A stretch of 64,000 nucleotides of DNA from Paludibacteraceae bacterium. Lineage in GTDB: Bacteria; Bacteroidota; Bacteroidia; Bacteroidales; Paludibacteraceae. The translations under genes were made by a program, and so were the position numbers. Below the pieces are notes generated by a model. It saw only the letters and a list, made by a program, of their open reading frames with translations, was not told the origin of the DNA and made no database searches. Shown piece after piece: positions 43,261-51,841 of the stretch. How positions within the stretch are numbered: position 1 is the first letter of the stretch; every line of letters starts with the position of its first letter. The stretch covers positions 1 to 64,000 of the forward strand of contig JAFZNG010000005.1 in NCBI GenBank assembly GCA_017551025.1. The letters run 5' to 3'.

Positions 43261-43980
43261 TTAATTTTTAATTTTTACTTTTGGATTCTTAACTTGCTTA
43301 TTCAGCGGCCACAACCATCCGAGATTGATGCTTACGTCCAGCGGGTTGGCCCGCGAGAAGTAGTCCCCGGGCTGCGTACCGTAGATACTGCCGAGGCTGT
43401 AATTAGCGCGCAGTTCCAACTGGTAGAGGCCGGCTTTTTGTGTCCGCACATAGAAACCGAGTCCGGCAGCCAGTCCCCAGTCGAAGCGGCTGTTGAGCGA
43501 CTGGTACTGCTTCGACGCTGCAGCGGAAAGCGGTGTGCCGCTGTAGGTATCTGCTATGCAGAAACCGATTTGCGGACCCAGGTTGAGGAATCCGCGCACG
43601 CTACGTTGCTGCGGAAAATAGAGGTGCATGAGGAAAGGCAGTTCCAGGTAATGGAGGTGGCGCTCGTAAGTGCCCGTCGAGGCGTCATGTTCACGCCAAC
43701 CTCGGTGCATGTAATTGAGCTCGACCTGCAGTCCGCACACCTTATGTCCGGCATAGCGGAAGACCAGTCCGCCGTCACCGCCCAGCAGGACGCCGTTGGT
43801 GAACGGGTTGTTCATGTAGGATACCGTCGGACTGTAGAGCACCGTAGAGGCTTGTACACCGCCTTGCACACCGATATACATCTCCGGTGCACGCAGCATA
43901 GGCTGCGCCATAGAAGGAACTATGATTGCTCCGCTCAGCGAGCAAAGAACCAGAATAAGTATGTACTTTTTCAAATTCAT
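43261..43980 (-). CDS. Outer-membrane beta-barrel protein (porin/PorT family)
   Basis: The 239-residue protein has a signal peptide (ILILVLCSLSGAIIV, cleavage near 25) and alternating beta strands of an OMP_b-brl_2 type barrel, with GLQVELNYMHRGW near 82 and HYLELPFLMHLYF near 109, common landmarks in Bacteroidota PorT-family barrels. It ends with KVKIKN from a repeat array rather than with an aromatic C-terminal residue. It overlaps the LysM gene by four bases. Whether it is the PorT of type IX secretion cannot be decided from sequence. Confidence 0.8.
   Translation of the reverse strand: MNLKKYILILVLCSLSGAIIVPSMAQPMLRAPEMYIGVQGGVQASTVLYSPTVSYMNNPFTNGVLLGGDGGLVFRYAGHKVCGLQVELNYMHRGWREHDASTGTYERHLHYLELPFLMHLYFPQQRSVRGFLNLGPQIGFCIADTYSGTPLSAAASKQYQSLNSRFDWGLAAGLGFYVRTQKAGLYQLELRANYSLGSIYGTQPGDYFSRANPLDVSINLGWLWPLNKQVKNPKVKIKN
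43263..43283 (-). repeat. 7-base array, AATTTTT family
   Basis: AATTTTT, AATTTTT, ACTTTTG on the plus strand. It encodes the last residues KIKN of the barrel protein and part of the stop codon, as at 23970-24004. Confidence 0.75.
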
Positions 43981-45260
43981 TCCGTGCGTAGTACCTCGAT
44001 ATGCGAGTTGATCATCGCGCCGCCTTCGGCATAGGGCTCGAAGTCGATATCCGACTGCGCCCCGTGGTAACGTTTGCCGATGAGCATGCCTATCAGTTTG
44101 CGCGTTACGTCATAGCCCAGCAAGTCGTAGCGGGGATAGATGACTGCATGGCGGATATTGAAATACTTATCCCAGGCTTCATCGTAGGCCGTGAGGTCCG
44201 CTTCTTGCTCCGTTACAAAGGTGGAAGTATAGATGAGCGGCACGTTGATTTGCTCCTTGAGCCACGAGAAGACACCATATAATGCCATCTTGTGCGTAGG
44301 GTGGAGTGCCTCAATCTTGGCTACATACGCACGATTGCGCTGGAAGCGGCTGGTGGGGAAGAATACAATGTTCTCCGCCCCCGTACGCAGAGCGTATACT
44401 AAGGAGTCGTGCAGCACGGCATGGCTGGCGATCGAGGTACAACTAAGTCCGTTCTCAAGGATTGCATCACGCATAGCATGCGTCTCAGCGTCCATCGTAG
44501 AATCCTCGATGAAGACGCAGTTGAGTTTCTGATCGGCCGACAGCAAGTATTCGACGACGGCTTTGCGTTCTTGCTCCGGCGTAGAATTATACTGCATGAG
44601 ATAAGGGTTGTCGCCCAAGCGTGAGGCATTGTTGGTCACGGGTAAGATGGTTGGTATGCGGTTCTCCTTGATCCACGGACTGAGCAACTCGATTTGCTCA
44701 GGGTAGAACGGACCGATGATACCATGCGTGCCATAGAGCGAACTGTCGCGCAGCAAGGCGGCAACAGCTACGGTGTCGGTCTTGCTGTTGTGGACATAGA
44801 GGTCGATATAGAGCGAGTCTTTCTGCGGGGTTTCGTAGAGCGCCATAATGATACCGCGGTAGAACTCAATAAGTCGTTCCTCCTGGGCATTCGGGGCATC
44901 GTTGCCTACGTGGAAAGGCATGATCACATCCAGCCTGTAGTGGGGCAGCAGGGCGATGATCGAGTCGAGGTTCTCGCCATCCATCTCGCGCGGTGCACCG
45001 GCTACGGGGATGCGCAGAATCTCGTCTTCTTGCGGTCCGCGTTCACGCAGTTGGGGGTTCCAGGCGATAATGTCGTCCTGGTTGACATTGAAGATTTTGC
45101 TGATGCGGTAGAGACCTACGCTTTTCTCCACCTGGTAGCGATATACCAGATAGCCGTTGACACGTTCGGTCGGGTAGTTGAGTGTCTGCGCCAACATGGT
45201 GACAGTCAGGCTCAAAAGCATCATCAGTGTAATCAATCGTTGCTTCATACGATATGTCAT
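43977..45260 (-). CDS. LysM and periplasmic-binding-protein-like protein
   Basis: The 427-residue exported protein has a signal peptide (RLITLMMLLSLTVTMLAQ), a LysM domain about residues 38-85 (YRYQVEKSVGLYRISKIFNVNQDDIIAWNPQL), then a type 1 periplasmic-binding fold (about 105-420, similar to the Leu/Ile/Val-binding protein) with PYLMQYNSTPEQE and FIEDSTMDAETHA. The LysM should bind peptidoglycan. I kept ATG 45260 because it overlaps the gldG-like stop as ATGA; the internal Met at residue 5 is an alternative. Ligand unknown. Confidence 0.82.
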   Translation of the reverse strand: MTYRMKQRLITLMMLLSLTVTMLAQTLNYPTERVNGYLVYRYQVEKSVGLYRISKIFNVNQDDIIAWNPQLRERGPQEDEILRIPVAGAPREMDGENLDSIIALLPHYRLDVIMPFHVGNDAPNAQEERLIEFYRGIIMALYETPQKDSLYIDLYVHNSKTDTVAVAALLRDSSLYGTHGIIGPFYPEQIELLSPWIKENRIPTILPVTNNASRLGDNPYLMQYNSTPEQERKAVVEYLLSADQKLNCVFIEDSTMDAETHAMRDAILENGLSCTSIASHAVLHDSLVYALRTGAENIVFFPTSRFQRNRAYVAKIEALHPTHKMALYGVFSWLKEQINVPLIYTSTFVTEQEADLTAYDEAWDKYFNIRHAVIYPRYDLLGYDVTRKLIGMLIGKRYHGAQSDIDFEPYAEGGAMINSHIEVLRTE

Positions 45261-46885
45261 TTATGGGTATATTTACGTTTTCGGCTCAGCATGACCGTGA
45301 GTCCCACCAGTGCCAGCAGGGCTATCGGCACAATGGTGCTGACGGCCTGGATGGCGGACAGTTGGGCATATGAGCGTTTCTGGTTGAGCAGGTGGAGATC
45401 CACTTTCTTCTGGCGCAAGGCTATCAGTCCCTCGTCATCGGCCAGGTAAAGCACGGCATTCGTGAGGAAGTCACGGTTGCCGAACTGCATGCCGGAGTAG
45501 CGGTCATAGCCGACGGGCAGGGCTTGTCCCTGTTCCAGGTCGTTGCGAATGATACTACCCGAGGCTACAATGATCTGACGCGTGTCGAGACTCTGCTCGC
45601 GCTGCGACTGTTGGGTGCGAATGCTATCCGGTCGCATACGGTGGGCAAATATCGACGGGAACTCGCCCTGCAATGCCACAGCTACCGGGATATACTGGTA
45701 GCGGAAGGTGCTCATGTCGGGATTCATGTCGCCCAGATCAACTTCGGCAGGCGTCGGAATAACGCGGCTGGCAGTGGAAGTAGCGAGCAGTATCTCCTTG
45801 CGGATACCGTCCTCGCCGCCTACGGCCTCAATAGGCGAGGCAAAAGAACAAGAGACTTGCGTCACGTTCTTGGTGACGGGCGACTCCTGCGAGGTCAATA
45901 ATAGCGGTGCGTAGTACCACGGCATCGGTTGCAGGTTGGTCTGCTGCGGGTCTTGGGATACGTTGACCGGTATAGGCAGGCACTGTACGTCTTGCAGCAG
46001 TGCCGGCTGGATACGTACGCCATAACGGAAGAGCATATCCGAGAGGTTGAGATCGAGCGGCAAGACGGGCGTAAAGCCGTTCTTGCTGAGCACTTCATCG
46101 GAGAAGACAACGCCATTGAGCACCCACAGGATACGTCCACCCTGCATCAGGTATTGGTCCAGACAATATTTGTCTTCCTCCGAGAAACGTGTCTGCGGGT
46201 CGGCGATGATGAGTACACGGTAGGCATTGAGCGCCTCGGGCTGGTTGCCGATACGTCCGCGGTCGACCTGAAAATGGCGGCTCAGTTGCTGCGTAATATC
46301 CGCTACACGCTGTTCCGACAACTCCTGATGACCTTCGATGAAGGCGATCTTCGGTGTCTCGGTGCGCATCAGTTCGCTGATGGCTTCTACAAGCGTATAT
46401 TCCAGATTCTCGATGCTGACATTCAGGTTTTCCTCACCCGACAATTGCCGATTGTTGTTAAGCAGCGGCACAACGGTAAAGCGTCCATTGTAGGATACTT
46501 TGGCATAGGGATAGACCGGTGTCTGAGCCGTCTTGCCGTTGCGTTGGCGTTCGTGGACAATCGTTGGTTGCATACCGTCGGGCAACTTATCGTGCTCGCT
46601 ATCGAAGGTATGGCTTTTAATAGCGGCATATACGCGGAACTCGTCGAGCGTCTCTTCGGTAGCGTTGCGCAACTTGCGGAAACCGGCATTCAGATCGCCG
46701 TCCAAATAGACCGTCACCTCCACGGGCTCCTCCAGCGAACCGAGCAACTGCTTGGTCTGCCGTCCGAGTGTGTAATGGCGGTCGTCGGTCATGTCTACGC
46801 GTACTACAAATACGCGTGCCATCACCGTGGCGACTACCATCAGTACCACTACAACCGCCCATATGTACTTTTCAGCTTTCAGCAT
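45257..46885 (-). CDS. GldG-like ABC-type gliding auxiliary protein
   Basis: The 542-residue protein has an N-terminal helix (IWAVVVVLMVVATVMA), a large extracytoplasmic part and a C-terminal helix near 520 (STIVPIALLALVGLTVML). Motifs YLDGDLNAGFRKLRNATEETLDEF and IEGHQELSEQRVADITQQL match the GldG/DUF4350-like family of ABC transporter auxiliary proteins. Its partner GldF is not adjacent. The first residues MLKAEK are encoded by a repeat array that reaches back to the surA stop. It overlaps the LysM gene by four bases. Confidence 0.82.
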   Translation of the reverse strand: MLKAEKYIWAVVVVLMVVATVMARVFVVRVDMTDDRHYTLGRQTKQLLGSLEEPVEVTVYLDGDLNAGFRKLRNATEETLDEFRVYAAIKSHTFDSEHDKLPDGMQPTIVHERQRNGKTAQTPVYPYAKVSYNGRFTVVPLLNNNRQLSGEENLNVSIENLEYTLVEAISELMRTETPKIAFIEGHQELSEQRVADITQQLSRHFQVDRGRIGNQPEALNAYRVLIIADPQTRFSEEDKYCLDQYLMQGGRILWVLNGVVFSDEVLSKNGFTPVLPLDLNLSDMLFRYGVRIQPALLQDVQCLPIPVNVSQDPQQTNLQPMPWYYAPLLLTSQESPVTKNVTQVSCSFASPIEAVGGEDGIRKEILLATSTASRVIPTPAEVDLGDMNPDMSTFRYQYIPVAVALQGEFPSIFAHRMRPDSIRTQQSQREQSLDTRQIIVASGSIIRNDLEQGQALPVGYDRYSGMQFGNRDFLTNAVLYLADDEGLIALRQKKVDLHLLNQKRSYAQLSAIQAVSTIVPIALLALVGLTVMLSRKRKYTHK

Positions 46886-46901
46886 TCAGCTTTTAGCTTA
46901 T
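46867..46901 (-). repeat. 7-base array between surA and gldG-like gene
   Basis: AGCTTTC, AGCATTC, AGCTTTT, AGCTTAT on the plus strand. It contains the start codon of the gldG-like gene (ATG at 46885) and touches the surA stop at 46898. Confidence 0.88.
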
Positions 46902-48640
46902 TTCTTTATTTCGTTGAATACCGCTTGGTCTACAACTACTTCGTATTTCTCGCGCAACTGCTTGATCCATAGTTGCTCCAGGTAGTCCTGATAGTCGGTG
47001 GTCACGCGACCGCGTTCATCGGAATAATGCTGCGGTGCCTTGAGCGTACGACCTACGCAGAAGACGTAAGGCCACTCTTCGGTCTCGGGCTGCGGCGCTT
47101 TCTTATCCTTGAAGCCAAGACGGTCTACTACCTTGTTCTGGCCTTTTGCCCAAAGACCGTGGTTGTACTTCACGAAGGTCTGACCGTCGATATTGATACG
47201 CTGGTTGACATAACTCTCGATAGAGTCAGGGTTGGAGCGGATGATCGACTTCATGGCGCGCATCGTATTCTTGTCTTTGCAGTATACGACATAACCTTTG
47301 TAGCGACTTTCGGTCCACTGGTAGCGGTCGCGGTGCGCCTGGAAATATTCTTCCAAACCGGCGGTGTCCTTAGCAGCCTTATCCCATACCTCGCGCAGCG
47401 ATACTTCGAACAGCAGGATGCCGTCATGGTACTCGCGAACGAGGTTGGCGAACTCGGGATATTTCTCCTCCAGGTGGCTGTCGGCGTAGGCTTTTACGTC
47501 CTCATCGCTCATGTCAGCAGGCAGGTTGTACTCGGCACGGGTGCGACGTACAAAGGCCTTGTCGGTCTCCTGCATACGCTCATCACGCTGTACATTACGA
47601 GCCACCATGGTACGGATGCTATCGAGCGGTTGGATAGGACGGCGATCGTAGAGCTTGATGATGTGCCATCCGTAATCGCTGGTAAAAGGTGCACTCAGCT
47701 GACCGGGCTGCATCGAGAAGGCGGTTTGCTCAAACTGCGGTACCATCATGCCGTGGCCGAACCAACCAAGGTCACCTCCGCGTGCGGCCGAACCGCGATC
47801 ATCGGATAGACGACGGGCTATTTCTTCGAATTCACCGCCGCGGAGCAACTCACCGTAAATAGAGTCGATCTGTACTTTCATGACAGCCTTAATCGAGTCG
47901 TTGCCACGCGGCACCATCTTCATGACATGCGCGGCATGGACTTCCTCGTGGGGGCGTTCCTCTTCTACGAGAGCTATGTGCAGACCGTAGGCGGTGCGGA
48001 AGATAGGCGTGATGTCACCCACGTTGGTGGTATAGACAGCCTCCTCAAAACTGAAGACATACCGGAAAGGTGTGATCCAGCCGAGTTCACCGCCATTGTC
48101 CTGGACGCTGGGGTCGGTAGAGAGCTGACGAGCCAAGTCCTCGAAGAGTTTGGCACGTTTCTGCCCCTTGACTTTAAGCAATTGCTTGCGGGCTTTTTCG
48201 AGTTGCGTACGTGCAGCACGTTCTGCCGAATCGGAAGCCGTTGCCGGGCACTGGATAGCGATATGCGAAGCGCGGCGGTCGCGACTCATGCGGCTGTAGC
48301 TGAGCTCGATCATGCTGTCGAGCGCCTGCTCGTCCTGCAGGTACTTCGGCGTAGCCTGTGCACGATAGCCGGCCAGTTCCTTCAGGAAGGCGGCGGTGGT
48401 GTCGATGCCTTGCGCTTTCGCCTCGGCCACTTTAAGTTTGAAATTAATGAATAGATCCAGGTACTCGTCCATGGTCTTTTGGTCCAAGGTGGTCTCCTGG
48501 TTGTTCTTCTGATAGATGTAAAGGAACTCGGATGCCATAATGGGTTCGCCATTGATGGTCATTAGTACTTTGTCCTCCTGTGCCATGGCTACGGTAGTCA
48601 TACCGATCAGCACGGCAATACTCAAGAAAAATCGTTTCAT
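46898..48640 (-). CDS. Periplasmic peptidyl-prolyl isomerase, SurA type
   Basis: Outer-membrane protein chaperone. The 580-residue protein has a signal peptide (FFLSIAVLIGMTTVAMAQ), an N-terminal helical region (NGEPIMASEFLYIYQKN) and two parvulin domains: one about residues 130-235 (ELGWITPFRYVFSFEEAVYT, IFRTAYGLHIALVE) and a second about 245-345 (GDLGWFGHGMMVPQFEQTAFSM, TSDYGWHIIKLYDRR), then a helical C-terminal part. It is the SurA/PrsA layout. It begins a long minus-strand run of envelope genes. Confidence 0.9.
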   Translation of the reverse strand: MKRFFLSIAVLIGMTTVAMAQEDKVLMTINGEPIMASEFLYIYQKNNQETTLDQKTMDEYLDLFINFKLKVAEAKAQGIDTTAAFLKELAGYRAQATPKYLQDEQALDSMIELSYSRMSRDRRASHIAIQCPATASDSAERAARTQLEKARKQLLKVKGQKRAKLFEDLARQLSTDPSVQDNGGELGWITPFRYVFSFEEAVYTTNVGDITPIFRTAYGLHIALVEEERPHEEVHAAHVMKMVPRGNDSIKAVMKVQIDSIYGELLRGGEFEEIARRLSDDRGSAARGGDLGWFGHGMMVPQFEQTAFSMQPGQLSAPFTSDYGWHIIKLYDRRPIQPLDSIRTMVARNVQRDERMQETDKAFVRRTRAEYNLPADMSDEDVKAYADSHLEEKYPEFANLVREYHDGILLFEVSLREVWDKAAKDTAGLEEYFQAHRDRYQWTESRYKGYVVYCKDKNTMRAMKSIIRSNPDSIESYVNQRINIDGQTFVKYNHGLWAKGQNKVVDRLGFKDKKAPQPETEEWPYVFCVGRTLKAPQHYSDERGRVTTDYQDYLEQLWIKQLREKYEVVVDQAVFNEIKK

Positions 48641-48665
48641 TATCTATAAATTATATGTTTTTTTG

Positions 48666-48681
48666 TTTGTATACATACAAA
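48666..48681. promoter_or_regulatory. Inverted repeat in the surA leader
   Basis: TTTGTAT, two bases, ATACAAA: a 7+7 inverted repeat just downstream of the predicted surA transcription start. It could be an operator or a small hairpin. Confidence 0.35.
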
Positions 48682-48689
48682 ATATCGCG

Positions 48690-48721
48690 CAAAGGTACGT
48701 TTTTTTTTTGATATACGCAAT
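48690..48721 (-). promoter_or_regulatory. surA operon promoter (divergent pair)
   Basis: Minus strand: ATTG (48718-48721), 20 bases, TACCTTTG (48690-48697). It overlaps the plus-strand promoter at 48707-48737. Confidence 0.65.
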
Positions 48722-48737
48722 TTTTTTTGTAATTTTG
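48707..48737 (+). promoter_or_regulatory. DHH phosphoesterase gene promoter (divergent pair)
   Basis: TTTG 48707-48710, 19 bases, TAATTTTG 48730-48737. A leader of about 85 bases follows before the ATG at 48826. Confidence 0.72.
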
Positions 48738-48825
48738 CAGCGAAAATTGCAGATAATCGTTCCCAAGGGGATAAGAATATTGAAACAATCGCATAGTAAA
48801 TCCGAATTTTGATAGAACAAAAACC

Positions 48826-49917
48826 ATGCAAAACGACTTCTTTCCATCCGAAAAACTGACGGTCATACGTGATTTGTTGGCCGAGGCAAAGCATATTGTA
48901 ATCCTGACCCACATGTCGCCCGACGGCGATGCTATGGGCTCGGCGCTGGGTATGCAGCACTACCTGAGTGGTCTATATTCAATCAGTGAGTGCAACGAAC
49001 GGTCTGTTCGTGTCATTGTGCCGAATACCTATCCCGATTTTCTGGCGTGGATGCCGGGCGCAGAACAGGTCTTGATTTACGACGAGCATACAGAGGATGC
49101 AGACCGATTAATCCGGGAAGCGGATTTGATTATTTGTACCGATTTCAACGAGCCGAAACGTATCGGTCTGGCGGGAGAGCGAATGCTGGAGAATGCGTGC
49201 AAGAAGATCGTGATTGATCATCATATCCTCTGTCGATCGGACGCGGATTGGCATGCGCAGACGGTGCTGCTTTCCTATCCGGAGAGTCCCTCTGCCAGCG
49301 AGTTGGTCTATCGGCTGATTCGTAGCCTCGGCGGCACGCTCGATCTGTCGGCTGCTACCGCTATTTATACCGGTATGATGACCGATACGGGCAATTTCTC
49401 CTTCAACTCCAATCACCCGGAGATGTACGAGATACTGGCGGACTTGGTGCGCGTGGGCGTAGATAAGGATGCCGTCTATAACGCCGTGTTTAATGCCCAC
49501 ACGGCGGATCGTATGCGTCTGGTAGGCTATTGTTTGTACCGTAAGATGCGTATCCTGCCGGAACGACATGCGGCACTTATCTGCCTTAGTCGCAAGGAAC
49601 TGTATCGCTTTCGTTTCCAGAAAGGCGATGCCGAGGGCATCGTGAATATGCCCTTGCAGATCAAGGACGTATATTACTCCTGCTTTATGCGTGAAGATAA
49701 AATAGAACCGCACGAGCGCGAGCGTGCGGGCGAAGCCAAGACCAAGGTTAAGATTTCGTTCCGTTCCCAGGGTGACCGTCCGGTGAATGGCTTTGCGCAT
49801 GACTGGTTCGCCGGAGGTGGTCATGCGAATGCGGCAGGGGGTGAATTCTTCGGTTCGGTGGATGAGGCGGCTGCCTGTTTTATGTCGCATTATTTAGATT
49901 ACTTCAACGAGGAATAA
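48826..49917 (+). CDS. DHH family phosphoesterase (NrnA-like oligoribonuclease/pAp phosphatase)
   Basis: The 363-residue protein has the DHH domain with ILTHMSPDGDAMGSALG near 24-40, ICTDFNEP near 103, the VIDHHI signature near 126 and TGMMTDTGNFSF near 183. The C-terminal DHHA1 domain ends with the GGGHANAAGGEF motif near 330. The family degrades short RNA oligonucleotides and 3',5'-pAp. No membrane segment is seen. The gene has its own promoter and is followed by rpmH, which has another. Confidence 0.9.
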   Translation: MQNDFFPSEKLTVIRDLLAEAKHIVILTHMSPDGDAMGSALGMQHYLSGLYSISECNERSVRVIVPNTYPDFLAWMPGAEQVLIYDEHTEDADRLIREADLIICTDFNEPKRIGLAGERMLENACKKIVIDHHILCRSDADWHAQTVLLSYPESPSASELVYRLIRSLGGTLDLSAATAIYTGMMTDTGNFSFNSNHPEMYEILADLVRVGVDKDAVYNAVFNAHTADRMRLVGYCLYRKMRILPERHAALICLSRKELYRFRFQKGDAEGIVNMPLQIKDVYYSCFMREDKIEPHERERAGEAKTKVKISFRSQGDRPVNGFAHDWFAGGGHANAAGGEFFGSVDEAAACFMSHYLDYFNEE

Positions 49918-49979
49918 TGCCATAAATGCGTCCTAAATCCCATAAAAATCGCAGAAAATAGAAAAAAATAGCAAAAAAA

Positions 49980-50011
49980 TTTGTGTATATCAAAAAAAAG
50001 CAGTAATTTTG
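49980..50011 (+). promoter_or_regulatory. rpmH promoter
   Basis: TTTG 49980-49983, 20 bases, TAATTTTG 50004-50011. The spacer TGTATATCAAAAAAAAGCAG is nearly identical to those of both tRNA promoters. Confidence 0.8.
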
Positions 50012-50068
50012 CACGCTTTTTTCGCTAAACCAGTCTTCGAGAGAAGGCATAAACAAGTATAAAGAACA

Positions 50069-50227
50069 ATGAAACGTACATTTCAACCCTCGCAGCGCAA
50101 GCGTCGCAACAAACACGGCTTCTTAGAGCGCATGGCTACCGCTAACGGTCGTCGCGTACTGGCTGCTCGTCGTGCTAAAGGACGTAAGAAGCTGACCGTT
50201 GCTGACGAAGGTCGCCACAAATTTTAA
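50069..50227 (+). CDS. rpmH: Large-subunit ribosomal protein bL34
   Basis: The 52-codon gene encodes [22 protein letters not shown]..., a textbook L34: Lys/Arg-rich, binding 23S rRNA near the exit of domain III. The tail [10 protein letters not shown] is longer than in enterobacteria (46 residues). Its stop overlaps the rbfA start by one base, so the ribosomal protein and the ribosome maturation factor are translated from one message. The usual neighbour rnpA is absent. Confidence 0.97.
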   Translation: MKRTFQPSQRKRRNKHGFLERMATANGRRVLAARRAKGRKKLTVADEGRHKF

Positions 50228-50568
50228 TGGAGTCAACTAGACAACACAAGATCGCTCGCCTGATCCAGAAGGACATGAGCGACATTCTATTGCGTTACGC
50301 GCGCACGCTTCACGGAACTCTAATCTCCGTAAGCGAGGTGCGCGTATCGCCTGATTTATCTATGGCGCATATCTATCTCTCTGTCTTCCCGCAAAACAAG
50401 GTGGCTGAGACGATGGCACTCATAGATGAAAACCGTCATCGTTTCCGCGGTGAACTCGGTACACTCGAGCGTCACCAGTTGCGCATTATTCCCGAAATCG
50501 TCTTCCATCTCGATGAGACTATCGATCGTATGGAACGTATCGACGAACTTTTGAGGCAGGATCGCTAA
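50227..50568 (+). CDS. rbfA: Ribosome-binding factor A
   Basis: Small-subunit maturation factor that helps process the 5' end of 16S rRNA. The 113-residue protein has the KH-like fold signature: RIQKD-type start (IARLIQKDMSDILLRYAR), VSEVRVSPDLSMAHIYLSVFP near 36-56 and PEIVFHLDETIDRMERIDELL at the end. Its start overlaps the rpmH stop and its stop codon lies in a GGCTAAT-family repeat. Confidence 0.94.
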   Translation: MESTRQHKIARLIQKDMSDILLRYARTLHGTLISVSEVRVSPDLSMAHIYLSVFPQNKVAETMALIDENRHRFRGELGTLERHQLRIIPEIVFHLDETIDRMERIDELLRQDR

Positions 50569-50599
50569 CCGCTAGAAAGGCTCATGGCTAATGGCTCGA
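50563..50599 (+). repeat. 7-base array, GGCTAAN family, at the rbfA-permease junction
   Basis: CGCTAAC, CGCTAGA, two bases, GGCTCAT, GGCTAAT, GGCTCGA. The first unit contains the rbfA stop and the last two contain the ATG of the next gene, so the array bridges the whole junction. Confidence 0.85.
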
Positions 50600-51814
50600 T
50601 TGGAACTGCATATAGCCTGGCGGTACCTCTTTTCCAAAAAAGGACATAACGCTATTAATATTATCTCCGGTGTCAGTGCCGGGGCTGTTGCTGTCGTTGC
50701 CGCTGCGATGATATGCGTACTGTCGGTCATGAACGGCTTTGGTAGTGTCATAGAGCAGATGTTTTCTCAATTCGATCCGCAACTGCAGGTCGTAGCCCAT
50801 GAAGGCAAGACGTTTCGCACCGATGCCGAACCGATCCGACAGTTGCGTCAGCATGAGACGGTGGCGTATGTGTCAGAGGTCGTGGAGAATACGGCTATGC
50901 TGCGCTACGGCGACAAGCAAACACCCGCCCGGCTTATGGGGGTGGATTCGCTCTTTGCTCGTGCTACACATATCGATTCTATCCTCACTGAGGGCGCGTT
51001 TTGCGTTCGGGACGAGGGCGGTTTCGAGCGATGCGTGCTCGGTCGCGGACTTGCGCAGACCTTAGGGGTGGGGGCGCATTTTGTAGAACCGCTTTATATC
51101 TATGCGCCTAAGCGCACAGGACGTATCAACCTGATGCGACCCGATAAGAGTTTAAGGCGCGAGCATGCTTTCATGGCCGGTACGTTTGCTGTCAACCAGA
51201 TTCAGTATGACGATCACGTGATGCTTGTCTCGCTTCCGCTCGTTCGCCGACTCTATGAGTATGACAGTCTGACGGTTACGTCGCTCAACCTAAGTCTCGT
51301 GCCCGAAGTCTCTGTGCCCGCGGCCCAGCGCCAAATCCAGAAGCTGTTGGGGGATCGATATGTTGTGCGTAACCGCTATGAACAGCAGGAAGACTTCTTC
51401 CGTATGTTCGGCGTGGAAAAACTACTCACCGCTCTGCTGCTGGTGTTTATCCTGCTGGTAGCCAGCTTTAATATCATCTCGTCGCTCACTATGCTCATGC
51501 TCGACAAGCGTGAGGATATTCGTATATTGAACAACCTGGGTGCTACGCCCACGCAGATACGTCGTACCTTCCTGCTTGAGGGCTGGCTGATTAGTATTCT
51601 GGGCGTTATTCTGGGTGTGATCCTCGGTGTAACCGTCTGTCTGCTCCAGCAACATTACGGCTTTCTTAAGCTCGGTTCGGGTAACGACTATGTGCTGACT
51701 GCCTATCCTGTTTTGCTCCAATGGACGGATGTGCTGTTTGTTATTGCTGTGGTGCTGTTGCTCGGATTCCTGGCTGCTTGGTATCCGGTGAGGAAGTTAA
51801 GAGTTAATAGTTGA
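50591..51814 (+). CDS. FtsX-like ABC permease (LolC/LolE type)
   Basis: The 407-residue inner-membrane protein has an N-terminal helix (AINIISGVSAGAVAVVAAAMICVLSV near 22-47), a periplasmic MacB-like domain, and three C-terminal helices with SSLTMLMLDKREDIRILNNLGATPTQIRRTFLLEG near 300-335. This is the lipoprotein-releasing LolC/E layout; the ATPase LolD is not adjacent. It would move lipoproteins out of the inner membrane. Its first residues come from a repeat array, and its last five (LRVNS) from another. Confidence 0.9.
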   Translation: MARLELHIAWRYLFSKKGHNAINIISGVSAGAVAVVAAAMICVLSVMNGFGSVIEQMFSQFDPQLQVVAHEGKTFRTDAEPIRQLRQHETVAYVSEVVENTAMLRYGDKQTPARLMGVDSLFARATHIDSILTEGAFCVRDEGGFERCVLGRGLAQTLGVGAHFVEPLYIYAPKRTGRINLMRPDKSLRREHAFMAGTFAVNQIQYDDHVMLVSLPLVRRLYEYDSLTVTSLNLSLVPEVSVPAAQRQIQKLLGDRYVVRNRYEQQEDFFRMFGVEKLLTALLLVFILLVASFNIISSLTMLMLDKREDIRILNNLGATPTQIRRTFLLEGWLISILGVILGVILGVTVCLLQQHYGFLKLGSGNDYVLTAYPVLLQWTDVLFVIAVVLLLGFLAAWYPVRKLRVNS

Positions 51815-51835
51815 AAGTTAAAAGTTAAAAGAAGT
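51794..51835 (+). repeat. 7-base array, AAGTTAA family
   Basis: AAGTTAA, GAGTTAA, TAGTTGA, AAGTTAA, AAGTTAA, AAGAAGT. It encodes the last residues and TGA stop of the permease and runs to six bases from the GTG of the lipoprotein gene. Confidence 0.9.
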
Positions 51836-51841
51836 CGTCTA

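Noticed and set aside
45929-47809. Two long plus-strand frames (45929-46972, 46973-47809) opposite the GldG-like and SurA genes
   Set aside because: Shadow frames; the minus-strand genes have signal peptides and conserved motifs.
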